A program made the translations under genes and the position numbers. A DNA stretch of 64,000 bases from a virus, in the IMG/VR virus record IMGVR_UViG_3300009126_000404, positions 119,843-183,842 of that record. One strand, given 5' to 3'. The notes below the pieces were generated by a model. It was given only the letters and a program-made list of their open reading frames with translations, searched no databases and was not told the DNA's origin. Positions 50,762 to 58,357 of the stretch are shown piece after piece (position 1 is the stretch's first letter; every line of letters begins with the position of its first letter).

Positions 50762-51271
50762 CTATTTACCTCCAACCATACCAACCGCTATAGGATATAA
50801 AGCATGATCGTGTACTTTAGTCATTATTTTAATAAGATGTGCTTTTTCTTTTAAGAACACTTTTGCAAAACTTGGATCGTTTGCTTCGATATCATCACTG
50901 TTATCAATTAGATCTGCAAGTTTAATAATTTGTGCTTCTTTACTTACTTTACTAAGTTTTTTAGCATCTATGGCTTTACGTTTAGCACGATTTCCATCTT
51001 CTGGTTTACTTACATCTGTAAGTTCTACAACTAATTTATGAATTTTCCAGCCAAATACTTCAGCAATAAGATCACTTGTAACTTGTGTATCTTCCAATAC
51101 ATCATGCAAAAGAGCCGCGGCAATCATATCGTCAGTTCCACCGTGATCAGCAACTATCTTAGATACTCTACGTGGATGAACAATATAATCAACTTTAGTG
51201 TATTTACGTTTTTGCCCGATTGCGGCATGAGCCGTACTTGCAAAAAGATCCGCTTTTTCAATAATATTCAT
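50762..51271 (-). CDS. SpoT/MESH1-like HD hydrolase
   Basis: 169 residues from ATG 51271, directly after the ligase stop; an earlier ATG at 51298 in the ligase frame is possible. H in YIVHPRRV, HDVLEDT and KLADLIDN are the HD-domain metal and substrate motifs of small alarmone hydrolases. Such enzymes cut the 3' pyrophosphate of (p)ppGpp, or of NADPH in MESH1. A phage copy could lower host stringent response; that is inference. Confidence 0.8.
   Translation of the reverse strand: MNIIEKADLFASTAHAAIGQKRKYTKVDYIVHPRRVSKIVADHGGTDDMIAAALLHDVLEDTQVTSDLIAEVFGWKIHKLVVELTDVSKPEDGNRAKRKAIDAKKLSKVSKEAQIIKLADLIDNSDDIEANDPSFAKVFLKEKAHLIKIMTKVHDHALYPIAVGMVGGK
50763..50770 (-). promoter_or_regulatory. Possible late promoter GGTAAATA
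   Basis: GGTAAATA-GTTAT-ATG has the same 5-nt spacing as others, but it also forms the end of the upstream gene and a GGAGG site, so it may be fortuitous. Confidence 0.35.
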
Positions 51272-51272
51272 T

Positions 51273-52397
51273 TTAGTCTGTTCTAACTCCGTGTCCATAA
51301 TCAATTATTACAGGAAAACGTGGAACTCCATCTGGTGTTAAATCAAAATATCTGCAAGTAGCCCAATTTGGCATTCCTTTTGCAGTATTTTTCTGCTCCC
51401 ACAATTCTTTCAATTGTGCTTGTTGTCCTCTAACTCCACTACCAAACTCTTTACCTTCTTTATCCCTAAGAATAAATCGTTTAGCATAACCTGACCAATT
51501 ACCCTTTCCTTCTAATACTTGGATAACATCAAATTCTTCAGTTTTAAACTCTTTACGTTTTAAAAGATTTTTACTACGTTTATTGTCATATGTTGCATCA
51601 TTACGTACCATTTGACCTTCGTATCCTTGCTCCATATATTCACTATATAATGCATCTAATGAATCCTGGTCTTTACAAAAATCGGTCTTTACAATCTTTA
51701 CAAAATCATTGTTAGCCCAAAATGCTTGTTTAATACGATTAGTAAATTTCATGTCTTTTGTAACTGTATCAAACATATCATAAACGTGATATTGAACAAG
51801 TCCTTTTGCCTCTTCCATATCTTCTGGAGTGCTTTTTAACTTACGAACTAAACTTGTAATTTTATTAAAATTTGCTTTTAATTCGTGATTATAAAGTTCA
51901 CCATCTAAAATAAAATGAGGATTTTGTTCCATAAAACCTTTTAACGATTCCCAAATATGTGGGCAACTTGTAATAGGCTTACCAGCACGTGTCCACATTC
52001 CACGACTATCAACAATACAACGAATTCCATCAAGTTTAGGCTGACTCCAACCTGAACTTTGTGGTCGTTTTGTATAATCATGTGCCAACATAGGCTTAAA
52101 TCTTTCATAAGAGTCAACATCTTTTACATCTACAAAATACTCTTTTTCTGATCTTTTATCCCACAATGCTTTGGCTTCTGCTTCGGCTTGGCTTAATGCA
52201 GTTGTTTCGTTTACTTTACCAACATTTTTTGGAGTACTTGCGTTCCAGTCACTTGTTACTTTTTGTCCATCAACTAGTCCACTAATAGTTCGTGTACCTG
52301 CTACATCGCCTTCTGATCCGTATTCAACTTCCCACATACGAATTTTACCTGTTGTATCTCTTTTAAAAAGTGTTTTTAATTTCACAATATTTGTCAT
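51273..52397 (-). CDS. ATP-dependent DNA ligase, intact
   Basis: 374 residues. Motif I KLDGIR (about residue 124) carries the adenylated Lys; LDGELYN is motif III, YEGQMVR motif IV and LLKRKEF motif V; an OB domain follows (EGKGNWSGYAKRF). It has all nucleotidyl-transfer motifs. It is the functional counterpart to the degenerate ligase-like protein at 40 kb. Confidence 0.9.
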   Translation of the reverse strand: MTNIVKLKTLFKRDTTGKIRMWEVEYGSEGDVAGTRTISGLVDGQKVTSDWNASTPKNVGKVNETTALSQAEAEAKALWDKRSEKEYFVDVKDVDSYERFKPMLAHDYTKRPQSSGWSQPKLDGIRCIVDSRGMWTRAGKPITSCPHIWESLKGFMEQNPHFILDGELYNHELKANFNKITSLVRKLKSTPEDMEEAKGLVQYHVYDMFDTVTKDMKFTNRIKQAFWANNDFVKIVKTDFCKDQDSLDALYSEYMEQGYEGQMVRNDATYDNKRSKNLLKRKEFKTEEFDVIQVLEGKGNWSGYAKRFILRDKEGKEFGSGVRGQQAQLKELWEQKNTAKGMPNWATCRYFDLTPDGVPRFPVIIDYGHGVRTD

Positions 52398-52552
52398 TTT
52401 CTCATCCTATGTAATTTTTTAAGAATTGTACCTGCTGTCGTCATCCAAAATTTATGTGCCCAACTACCTTTGGTACTTAGTTTTGCGGCACGAACACAGC
52501 TCTCAAGTCTGCGTTCGTACAATAATTTTACTTGTTCGTCTACTTTTTCCAT
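52394..52552 (-). CDS. Small basic protein (52 aa)
   Basis: MEKVDEQVKLLYERRLESCV continues to RMRK and TGA, which overlaps the ligase ATG (ATGA). Basic and helical. Unknown, but the tight coupling supports it. Confidence 0.6.
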   Translation of the reverse strand: MEKVDEQVKLLYERRLESCVRAAKLSTKGSWAHKFWMTTAGTILKKLHRMRK

Positions 52553-52553
52553 A

Positions 52554-52889
52554 TTACTTCAAGTAATGAGGACCTGTCCATGCAATACTGTAATCATCAT
52601 CAAAGATATTACCCCTTGCACTATTTGTTGCAGGTGCCGCCCAACTTGCGGCTTTAAGAATATCACCTTTTTTAAACCTTGGTCCATCATCATTAACAAT
52701 GAAACCCCAAACAGAACCATCACGTATAACTTTTGTATACTTTTGACCTTTTCTGATACCTATATTTTTCTCAAAATTAGCCAGTTCGTTTGTATGATAA
52801 GTAGAAAGTTCTTTTCCGCCATGAGCGGTAGCAAACTTAACATAATCATCTTTAATTTTTTCAATTAATTTTTTTATTTCTTTATCCAT
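52554..52889 (-). CDS. Unknown marine-phage-type protein (111 aa)
   Basis: MDKEIKKLIEKIKDDYVKFA starts a helical part, followed by a beta-rich end (GSVWGFIVNDDGPRFKKGDI). In operon with neighbours under the operator-bearing promoter at 53.3 kb. Function unknown. Confidence 0.55.
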   Translation of the reverse strand: MDKEIKKLIEKIKDDYVKFATAHGGKELSTYHTNELANFEKNIGIRKGQKYTKVIRDGSVWGFIVNDDGPRFKKGDILKAASWAAPATNSARGNIFDDDYSIAWTGPHYLK

Positions 52890-52912
52890 TTTTATTCCTT
52901 TTTTAATTAAAT

Positions 52913-53248
52913 TTAGTCTAACCTTGAACCCGAATATGCTTTAAAACCGTAACTTGTAAAAACATCAGCCGCCGCACTAGCACCTGCTTCTTTTACACTA
53001 ACGTTTTGAACACTAAGACCACCTGGGTTCCAAATATTATATGCACCACTGTAATCTTTTTCAAGACCTGCGGCTTTCATAGATTTACCTAGTTTAGTAT
53101 TACCTTTAATACCAAAAATCTTAACCCAAGCAAATCCACATGGAAAATTGTCTTCTCCACCTAGTTTTTCTGTTAAATATGTTGTTGAAGCGATTTCTGC
53201 GGCTTTTTTTGCTTCAATAATGATTTCTTTTATAGTATCTGTGTTCAT
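52913..53248 (-). CDS. Conserved T4-like marine phage protein (111 aa)
   Basis: The core FPCGFAWVKIFGIKGNTKLG and end YGFKAYSGSRLD match a conserved hypothetical protein of T4-like cyanophages, from memory. First gene after a consensus promoter with operator. Function unknown. Confidence 0.65.
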   Translation of the reverse strand: MNTDTIKEIIIEAKKAAEIASTTYLTEKLGGEDNFPCGFAWVKIFGIKGNTKLGKSMKAAGLEKDYSGAYNIWNPGGLSVQNVSVKEAGASAAADVFTSYGFKAYSGSRLD

Positions 53249-53280
53249 TTTATCTCCTTTTTTATTAACTTTATACTACT

Positions 53281-53309
53281 ATTATACGGCAAGATGTCTT
53301 ACTTGTCAA
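53281..53309 (-). promoter_or_regulatory. Promoter-operator TTGACA-N17-TATAAT
   Basis: Both hexamers are perfect. The spacer carries GTAAGA-CA-TCTTGC (53289-53302), one base from the -35, nearly identical to the operators at 44.2 and 55.0 kb. Confidence 0.8.
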
Positions 53310-53343
53310 CCTATTTTAGCACTATTTTAGCACTAAATTAGCA

Positions 53344-53649
53344 CTAAATCTGCTTATTTTGTGTTGGATACCAAATACTTGCAATATGAGAACCACCAAA
53401 ACGACTTGGATCTGTGTGTTCTGGGCCTCTTATACCAAAATGTGGTTGTATATTTCCATGAAGAATTCTACGATAAACTTGCTGAGCTCTTTGTAAATTC
53501 TTAAAAGGTCCTGCAATATCTTCGGTAGAAATAAGTTTATAACCATCTCCAGGAACATCTCCCATATTCATCTCAGTTATATAAAATCCACTTTTACAAA
53601 GATATGGATTTCTTTTATTTGTTCTATTTTCTACGTGTGTTAGTTTCAT
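53344..53649 (-). CDS. Unknown 101-aa protein
   Basis: ATG 53649 follows GAGGAG and begins MKLTHVENRTNKRNPYLCKS; a longer frame from 53679 overlaps the upstream gene. Gly/Pro-rich and possibly beta-structured. Unknown. Confidence 0.55.
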   Translation of the reverse strand: MKLTHVENRTNKRNPYLCKSGFYITEMNMGDVPGDGYKLISTEDIAGPFKNLQRAQQVYRRILHGNIQPHFGIRGPEHTDPSRFGGSHIASIWYPTQNKQI

Positions 53650-53660
53650 TATTTCTCCTC

Positions 53661-53885
53661 TCATAATGGTACCGGCCATCCGTCTTTGCCGTATAAAGGT
53701 TTAAATGTTTTTGGATCTACACGAACAATAGTCGCGTAAGCCCCTTCCATATATTTTTCAACATTTGCTTTTTTCTTTAATGCATCTTTTAAAGACTTAT
53801 AATGTCCTGCACTCTTATTTGTTCTAAGAAGCCTAACTTCGTAAGTCTTATCTGGATTGCTATATATTTCTGCGTCTGTTTTCAT
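53661..53885 (-). CDS. Small basic protein (74 aa)
   Basis: MKTDAEIYSNPDKTYEVRLL, with Lys-rich helix in the middle. Overlaps the previous stop. Unknown. Confidence 0.5.
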   Translation of the reverse strand: MKTDAEIYSNPDKTYEVRLLRTNKSAGHYKSLKDALKKKANVEKYMEGAYATIVRVDPKTFKPLYGKDGWPVPL

Positions 53886-54037
53886 TTAATTTTCTTTCTT
53901 AATTTTTCAATTTTAGTTTCTGCTACTTTTTGCTTTTTCATTAAATCTATTATAGCCTGCATTATTGCATTCAGTTTACCTTGCTCATATGCTAAATCAC
54001 TATATACTGAAATATTATTATTTGCTTTGGTTTTCAT
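53882..54037 (-). CDS. Small helical protein (51 aa)
   Basis: MKTKANNNISVYSDLAYEQG leads into an amphipathic Lys-rich helix. Start and stop overlap both neighbouring genes (TAATG and ATGA). Unknown. Confidence 0.55.
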   Translation of the reverse strand: MKTKANNNISVYSDLAYEQGKLNAIMQAIIDLMKKQKVAETKIEKLRKKIK

Positions 54038-54507
54038 TAAAATGGTATCTCACTTTCCGCCACTTTCTTATCTGATGTTTCTTTTTCTTCTTCAGTCCAT
54101 CTATAAGAATCAGTAGTCCACTCTGGATCATCATAATCTAAATAATGTTCGTTAGTATCAATATCTTGATCTTCTCTTGGAACACATTCAGAAACCTTTT
54201 GAGTGCATGGTTCTCTATACTTTTCATAATCATGATCAGCATCACCATCAAAGTTATAATCTTCAGCAACTACTTCGACTGGGTCATCACCGTAATACCC
54301 ATCTTGCCATTCAATCTTTTCAATTCCACCGTGATCTCTAACTGCATCTTCGGCTTCATCTTTTGAATTGGCAACCACTTCGTATTCTACCCAAGCGGTA
54401 TAATGTCTTCTAACTTTGTATTTTGATTTTCCGATGTCCTTATGTGGATCATCTTTCTTATATGTTCCGTCTATAATTGGCGGAAATTGTTTATTATATT
54501 CTTTCAT
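54037..54507 (-). CDS. Acidic protein (156 aa)
   Basis: MKEYNKQFPPIIDGTYKKDD begins a protein with RRHYTAWVEYEVVANSKDEA, like a small ferredoxin-like strand-helix unit, then a very acidic half (DDPEWTTDSYRW). Unknown. Confidence 0.55.
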   Translation of the reverse strand: MKEYNKQFPPIIDGTYKKDDPHKDIGKSKYKVRRHYTAWVEYEVVANSKDEAEDAVRDHGGIEKIEWQDGYYGDDPVEVVAEDYNFDGDADHDYEKYREPCTQKVSECVPREDQDIDTNEHYLDYDDPEWTTDSYRWTEEEKETSDKKVAESEIPF

Positions 54508-54601
54508 TAAACACCCTCCATATTACTGCAACAATTCCAAATAAAATAATACATTGAAGTTCTGTTGGAGCATTTAAAAATATATCAAATATTTCTATCA
54601 T
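54494..54601 (-). CDS. Tiny membrane protein (35 aa)
   Basis: MIEIFDIFLNAPTELQCIIL continues through a hydrophobic helix to RVFNERI. The ATG overlaps the preceding stop (TAATG), and its end overlaps the next gene by 14 bases. Confidence 0.5.
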   Translation of the reverse strand: MIEIFDIFLNAPTELQCIILFGIVAVIWRVFNERI

Positions 54602-54774
54602 TATAATATCTCCATTTCTTTTTTAATTATAATTTTGTCTATATTTCTTCTTGTTGTATTTCCTATTTTTTTAACTTCTTTTAAATGAGCAGAAACTGCT
54701 CCTTTAGTTGAATAATTGTTTTTAGGACCGTTAAGAGGTCCTAACATTTTATCACCTTTGTTTTTAAAATTCAT
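54601..54774 (-). CDS. Small basic protein (57 aa)
   Basis: MNFKNKGDKMLGPLNGPKNN, then a helical Lys-rich part. TAATG overlaps on both sides support it. Unknown. Confidence 0.55.
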   Translation of the reverse strand: MNFKNKGDKMLGPLNGPKNNYSTKGAVSAHLKEVKKIGNTTRRNIDKIIIKKEMEIL

Positions 54775-54989
54775 TAAAGTACACTTTCTCTATATTTGCT
54801 TTGTTTTTCTTGCCATGCTTCGTAAAGAGCATCTTCAACATGATCAGCTTCACCTGAACCTGCAAGTAAATCACCATGTTCTTTCATTTTATCTGTAAAT
54901 TCTTGAAGAGTCTCGCAATCACCTATTGTCTTATCTGCAATATCCCAGAATTTGTCTACATTATCAAAAATCCAACCTGACATTCCCAT
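54774..54989 (-). CDS. Acidic small protein (71 aa), first gene of operon
   Basis: MGMSGWIFDNVDKFWDIADK, helical and acidic. First cistron after the operator-bearing promoter at 55.0 kb, with an AAAGGAG site. Probably expressed early. Unknown. Confidence 0.55.
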   Translation of the reverse strand: MGMSGWIFDNVDKFWDIADKTIGDCETLQEFTDKMKEHGDLLAGSGEADHVEDALYEAWQEKQSKYRESVL

Positions 54990-55022
54990 TTTTTTCTCCT
55001 TTGTTTAATTAACTATACTTAC

Positions 55023-55051
55023 AGTATACTGTAAGACGTCTTACTTGTCAA
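55023..55051 (-). promoter_or_regulatory. Promoter-operator TTGACA-N17-TATACT
   Basis: The spacer contains the perfect 14-bp palindrome GTAAGACGTCTTAC (55031-55044), one base from the -35. Confidence 0.85.
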
Positions 55052-55065
55052 CCATTAATAGCCAT

Positions 55066-55095
55066 AAAAAAACCCTTATTTTCCAAGGGTTTTTA
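55066..55095 (-). terminator. Bidirectional-looking intrinsic terminator
   Basis: AAAAACCCTT and AAGGGTTTTT form a hairpin with a 7-nt loop and a T tail. It closes the operon from 60.5 kb before the promoter at 55.0 kb. Confidence 0.85.
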
Positions 55096-55135
55096 ATCTT
55101 TTTCTGTATGTATGTTTTTTAAAATGATACTATAT

Positions 55136-55519
55136 CTAGTCCCAATGCATTTTATTGGATTTTTGATGGTAATAATTCTCTTTAATTCGTTCCATTTCTT
55201 GTACTGGTATTCTAAAATTATATCTGTTAAAATTAATACCTACAAAGTTAGCTGGTCTACATTCAGGACGTGGTCCAAATTTACTATGATACCACCATAT
55301 TTTACTATCATCTATATCTTTGATAGTTCCTTGAATTCCGTCTTCTGTATTCCAATTCTCTAAAATATATTCAAAATCTTCTTGTTTAAATTCTCTATTA
55401 ATAACTACATAATCGTTTATTCTAAATGATACCTTTACTCTTTGCTCATCTTTAAAAAGATATATTTTAAGTGGATCATAGAATATTACTACATCGTTAT
55501 GATCTAGTATTGTACGCAT
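55136..55519 (-). CDS. Unknown 127-aa protein
   Basis: MRTILDHNDVVIFYDPLKIY starts a beta-rich protein with WWYHSKFGPRPECRPANF in the middle. Coupled to the upstream gene. Unknown. Confidence 0.5.
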   Translation of the reverse strand: MRTILDHNDVVIFYDPLKIYLFKDEQRVKVSFRINDYVVINREFKQEDFEYILENWNTEDGIQGTIKDIDDSKIWWYHSKFGPRPECRPANFVGINFNRYNFRIPVQEMERIKENYYHQKSNKMHWD

Positions 55520-56249
55520 TTGTTAATTCCTTGGCTAATTCTTGATTTATTTCTTGGTGATTTTGAAAATCTTCATAATATTGATGTATCCAATTTTGAT
55601 CGGGTGCTTCAATTCCTACTGTACTCCATAATGTATCTAATCCTTTTAGAGTTAACCATTGACTTTGATTTAATATAATATCAGCTTCACAATCATCAAT
55701 TTCATTATTAATTTGTTTCAGAGAAGTATATTCTTTAACTACTGTATCTACACCTGGCCAAGTATGGTCATATCCACTATTATTGTTATTGTCATCATCT
55801 TCCATTAAATAATTATATTCTCTTGACGCCCAATTAACAATATTTCCATCCCATTCGTCAATTGCTGTTCTAATTAATAATACAGGTAAATTTCTACTCC
55901 ATTTCCAAATATCTTCATAATTTTGTGCATGTAGCAAAACTGCTATACTTTTACTTTCAATTAAATTTAACAATCCATCTAATTGCTCTGTTGTAATTTC
56001 CATGGTATTTCTAACATCATAATTATACCATTTCTTATTTTCATCTGAAATATTCCAGTAATCATCATGTACACGTATTTTACCCAATTCTCCAGGTTCA
56101 TGATCAACTTCTTTTCCATTTAGTACATAACTTGCCCAATGTTCACCTGCTTGACTTTCGCCATATAGCATTGGACTGTTATTAAGTAAATATGGAACTT
56201 CCATTTGACTCATGCAACTGCGACTGCATATTAAATATAATGTATTCAT
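55497..56249 (-). CDS. Unknown 250-aa protein
   Basis: MNTLYLICSRSCMSQMEVPY leads into a mixed alpha/beta protein with an acidic DDDNNNNSG loop. The end EIDDCEADIILNQSQWLTLK and Trp-rich parts recall glycosyltransferase- or sulfotransferase-like proteins only vaguely. Unknown. Confidence 0.45.
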   Translation of the reverse strand: MNTLYLICSRSCMSQMEVPYLLNNSPMLYGESQAGEHWASYVLNGKEVDHEPGELGKIRVHDDYWNISDENKKWYNYDVRNTMEITTEQLDGLLNLIESKSIAVLLHAQNYEDIWKWSRNLPVLLIRTAIDEWDGNIVNWASREYNYLMEDDDNNNNSGYDHTWPGVDTVVKEYTSLKQINNEIDDCEADIILNQSQWLTLKGLDTLWSTVGIEAPDQNWIHQYYEDFQNHQEINQELAKELTNAYNTRS

Positions 56250-56250
56250 A

Positions 56251-56346
56251 TTAATCCTTTTTAATTTCTACAAAGATGTCCGCTGGCATTGTCCTATAGG
56301 AAGACTCTGAACGACTCCTTGCGCCAAATTTCTTTGCTATAGCTAT
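56251..56346 (-). other. Open frame without normal start, possible small gene or remnant
   Basis: The gap between two genes is open in one frame from ATA to TAA, reading AKKFGARSRSESSYRTMPAD then IFVEIKKD. The first ATG would give only 12 residues (MPADIFVEIKKD). A gene tail that lost its start, or a non-standard start, are possible. Confidence 0.25.
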
Positions 56347-57038
56347 TTAGCCGTAAAAATACTGTAACCTATTTTATAGTCTATGCCATGTTCTTTAAAA
56401 TTTGTTCCAGAGTGCAATTTGCCCATATCAAATGTAATAGCATCACCTGGTTGCCATTTAACTACTTCTTCAACTGTAAATCCATGTAATGATTCATATG
56501 GAAGATGAGTTAAGTATTTTTTATACACTTTTTCATCAAAAGGTTGATCAGTAAAATTAACAATATCACTATAATCAGTTAAAGGTTTATTATAATAAGT
56601 TTCTGGTATATTAGGAAATCCTCTAAAACATTTAATAGGACCATCTAAATAATATTGATCATAAACAACAAAATTAGTTGGTTCTTTTATTTCTAATGGA
56701 ATTACTACAGTCTTAAAAATATCGTATATTTTTTCATAATAATCATCATTGTGTACAACATGTGGTATTTCCGTTTTAAATATATTACTAGCACATACTA
56801 AACTTTTGCCAATTAAATTATCAACAAATTGTTGTACAGGTTCAAACCATTCTTCATACCCATCTCTGTCTGGGCTATAATTCATAACTACCGGTCCTGT
56901 GTTCTTTTCTACTTTATATTGGTAATTATGAAATTGGTTAAGCAAGTAATCAACAAGTTCTTGATCTACAGCATCTTTATGTACTGTAGCTCTTCCGTAT
57001 CTATCCGTAATTTTTTTCTTTTGTTCTTCAGTTCTCAT
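56343..57038 (-). CDS. 2OG-Fe(II) oxygenase-like protein
   Basis: 231 residues. HVVHNDDYY holds an H-x-D motif and WQPGDAITFDMGKLHSGTNF the distal His in the typical GD-x-x-x-F-x-x-x-x-x-H context, followed by IGYSIF. This fits the phytanoyl-dioxygenase-like group. Substrate unknown. It is in the operon of radical SAM 4, IscS and the reductase, both of which also handle iron chemistry. Confidence 0.65.
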   Translation of the reverse strand: MRTEEQKKKITDRYGRATVHKDAVDQELVDYLLNQFHNYQYKVEKNTGPVVMNYSPDRDGYEEWFEPVQQFVDNLIGKSLVCASNIFKTEIPHVVHNDDYYEKIYDIFKTVVIPLEIKEPTNFVVYDQYYLDGPIKCFRGFPNIPETYYNKPLTDYSDIVNFTDQPFDEKVYKKYLTHLPYESLHGFTVEEVVKWQPGDAITFDMGKLHSGTNFKEHGIDYKIGYSIFTAK

Positions 57039-57283
57039 GGCTCGAACATTCCTTTTCCTCGTTTGACTTTCCAGTATTCAGTTAAATCAAATATTAACCA
57101 ATATACTAGTGTTGTAGTAGGTGTAAACAAGTAGCCTGTAAATGCTATTGGTAAAATAAACAATAAAAGAAAGAATCTTATAAAATATCCTCTAACATTT
57201 TCAACAGGCAAAACCCAAAAAGGCCACGACCCTAGTTCTGGTTCTTTTTTAGGTTTGCGATAATCTTCAAATTCATATCTCAT
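57035..57283 (-). CDS. Small membrane protein (82 aa)
   Basis: MRYEFEDYRKPKKEPELGSW precedes two hydrophobic segments (FIRFFLLLFILPIAFTGYLF and TTLVYWLIFDLT). It lies directly after the radical SAM gene. Function unknown. Confidence 0.6.
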   Translation of the reverse strand: MRYEFEDYRKPKKEPELGSWPFWVLPVENVRGYFIRFFLLLFILPIAFTGYLFTPTTTLVYWLIFDLTEYWKVKRGKGMFEP

Positions 57284-58348
57284 TTAAAGTTCTGTTTTTT
57301 CTGTTTGAATATCATATCTAGCTATTTTGTCTACTACTCCACACTGCTGAATGCATAAATTACATGGCTTATTATTATCTAAACCAGTTTTTAAATCTGT
57401 CCACCATTTGTGATTCATAATTTCATTTAAACTGTGTTTCTCTATCTCATTCCAGCCTTTCTCGTATGGAGTAAAATAGGCTTCTTCTAATAACTTTTGT
57501 TGGAACAGATCATATGAAGCCGCACTAAACATACAACAAGGATATATGTATCCTTCTGGCCTTACAAATATCCCTTCTTTACTAACACATTGATCATCAA
57601 TATATTTATAATTGTCAATTATTTGATTAAGTCCTTTTTCAAGTTTTGCAAATGACTTTTCTTTGAATTTATTATTATATTCTTTTGCTACAAATTCTGT
57701 CTTATGAAAATTAGTTTTAGCGTTTTTCATTAATAATTCTAGGTTCGCTGAATATATATTCTGTCTTGTACCAAAACTCTTACACCCTATTTCTTTTGCA
57801 AAAATTCTTACTTCATTAACTTGGTGTTTATTCCAAGGAAATACTACCATTTGCCATGATGGACTTCCGCCTCCTTTTACAAATGCACGTAAATTGTCAA
57901 TGACTCTAGACCATTGTACTCCAATACGATAAATGTGATTTGTATCTTCAAGCCCATCTATACTAAATTGTAAATCATAATGATTTACAGAGCTTAACAG
58001 TTTGGCTAATTTTTCATAATAATCAGGATTCCTTAAACCCCCATTAGTATGAATATTGAAACGTACACCTGGTCTTAACTTTATAGCTACTTCTAATATT
58101 TCTAACAAATTTGGATGAGCAAGTGGATCGCCAGCAGTGCCTATGAATTCTATTAACACATCATCATCAACACACGGATCAGAAAGTATTTTTGTTATAT
58201 TTTTAACACTTAAATGCTGATTAAAGTCAACTAACGGGTTTAACCATACTCCATTATCCTCAGACTGAAACCTAGCACACACAGGACAGAAACTATTGCA
58301 AGTTGTTGTAACTTCAAATTCAATTGTTCTAACCTTTTTGTAAATCAT
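57284..58348 (-). CDS. Radical SAM/SPASM protein 4
   Basis: 354 residues. The motif CNSFCPVC lies at residues 17-24, near the N-terminus as in normal SPASM enzymes, followed by GTAGDPLAHPN. A C-terminal SPASM-like domain shows YIYPCCMF and CNLCIQQC, able to hold extra clusters. Unlike the other three it lacks an N-terminal Cys-rich domain. It is next to iscS in one operon. Substrate unknown. Confidence 0.88.
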   Translation of the reverse strand: MIYKKVRTIEFEVTTTCNSFCPVCARFQSEDNGVWLNPLVDFNQHLSVKNITKILSDPCVDDDVLIEFIGTAGDPLAHPNLLEILEVAIKLRPGVRFNIHTNGGLRNPDYYEKLAKLLSSVNHYDLQFSIDGLEDTNHIYRIGVQWSRVIDNLRAFVKGGGSPSWQMVVFPWNKHQVNEVRIFAKEIGCKSFGTRQNIYSANLELLMKNAKTNFHKTEFVAKEYNNKFKEKSFAKLEKGLNQIIDNYKYIDDQCVSKEGIFVRPEGYIYPCCMFSAASYDLFQQKLLEEAYFTPYEKGWNEIEKHSLNEIMNHKWWTDLKTGLDNNKPCNLCIQQCGVVDKIARYDIQTEKTEL

Positions 58349-58357
58349 TATGTATTT

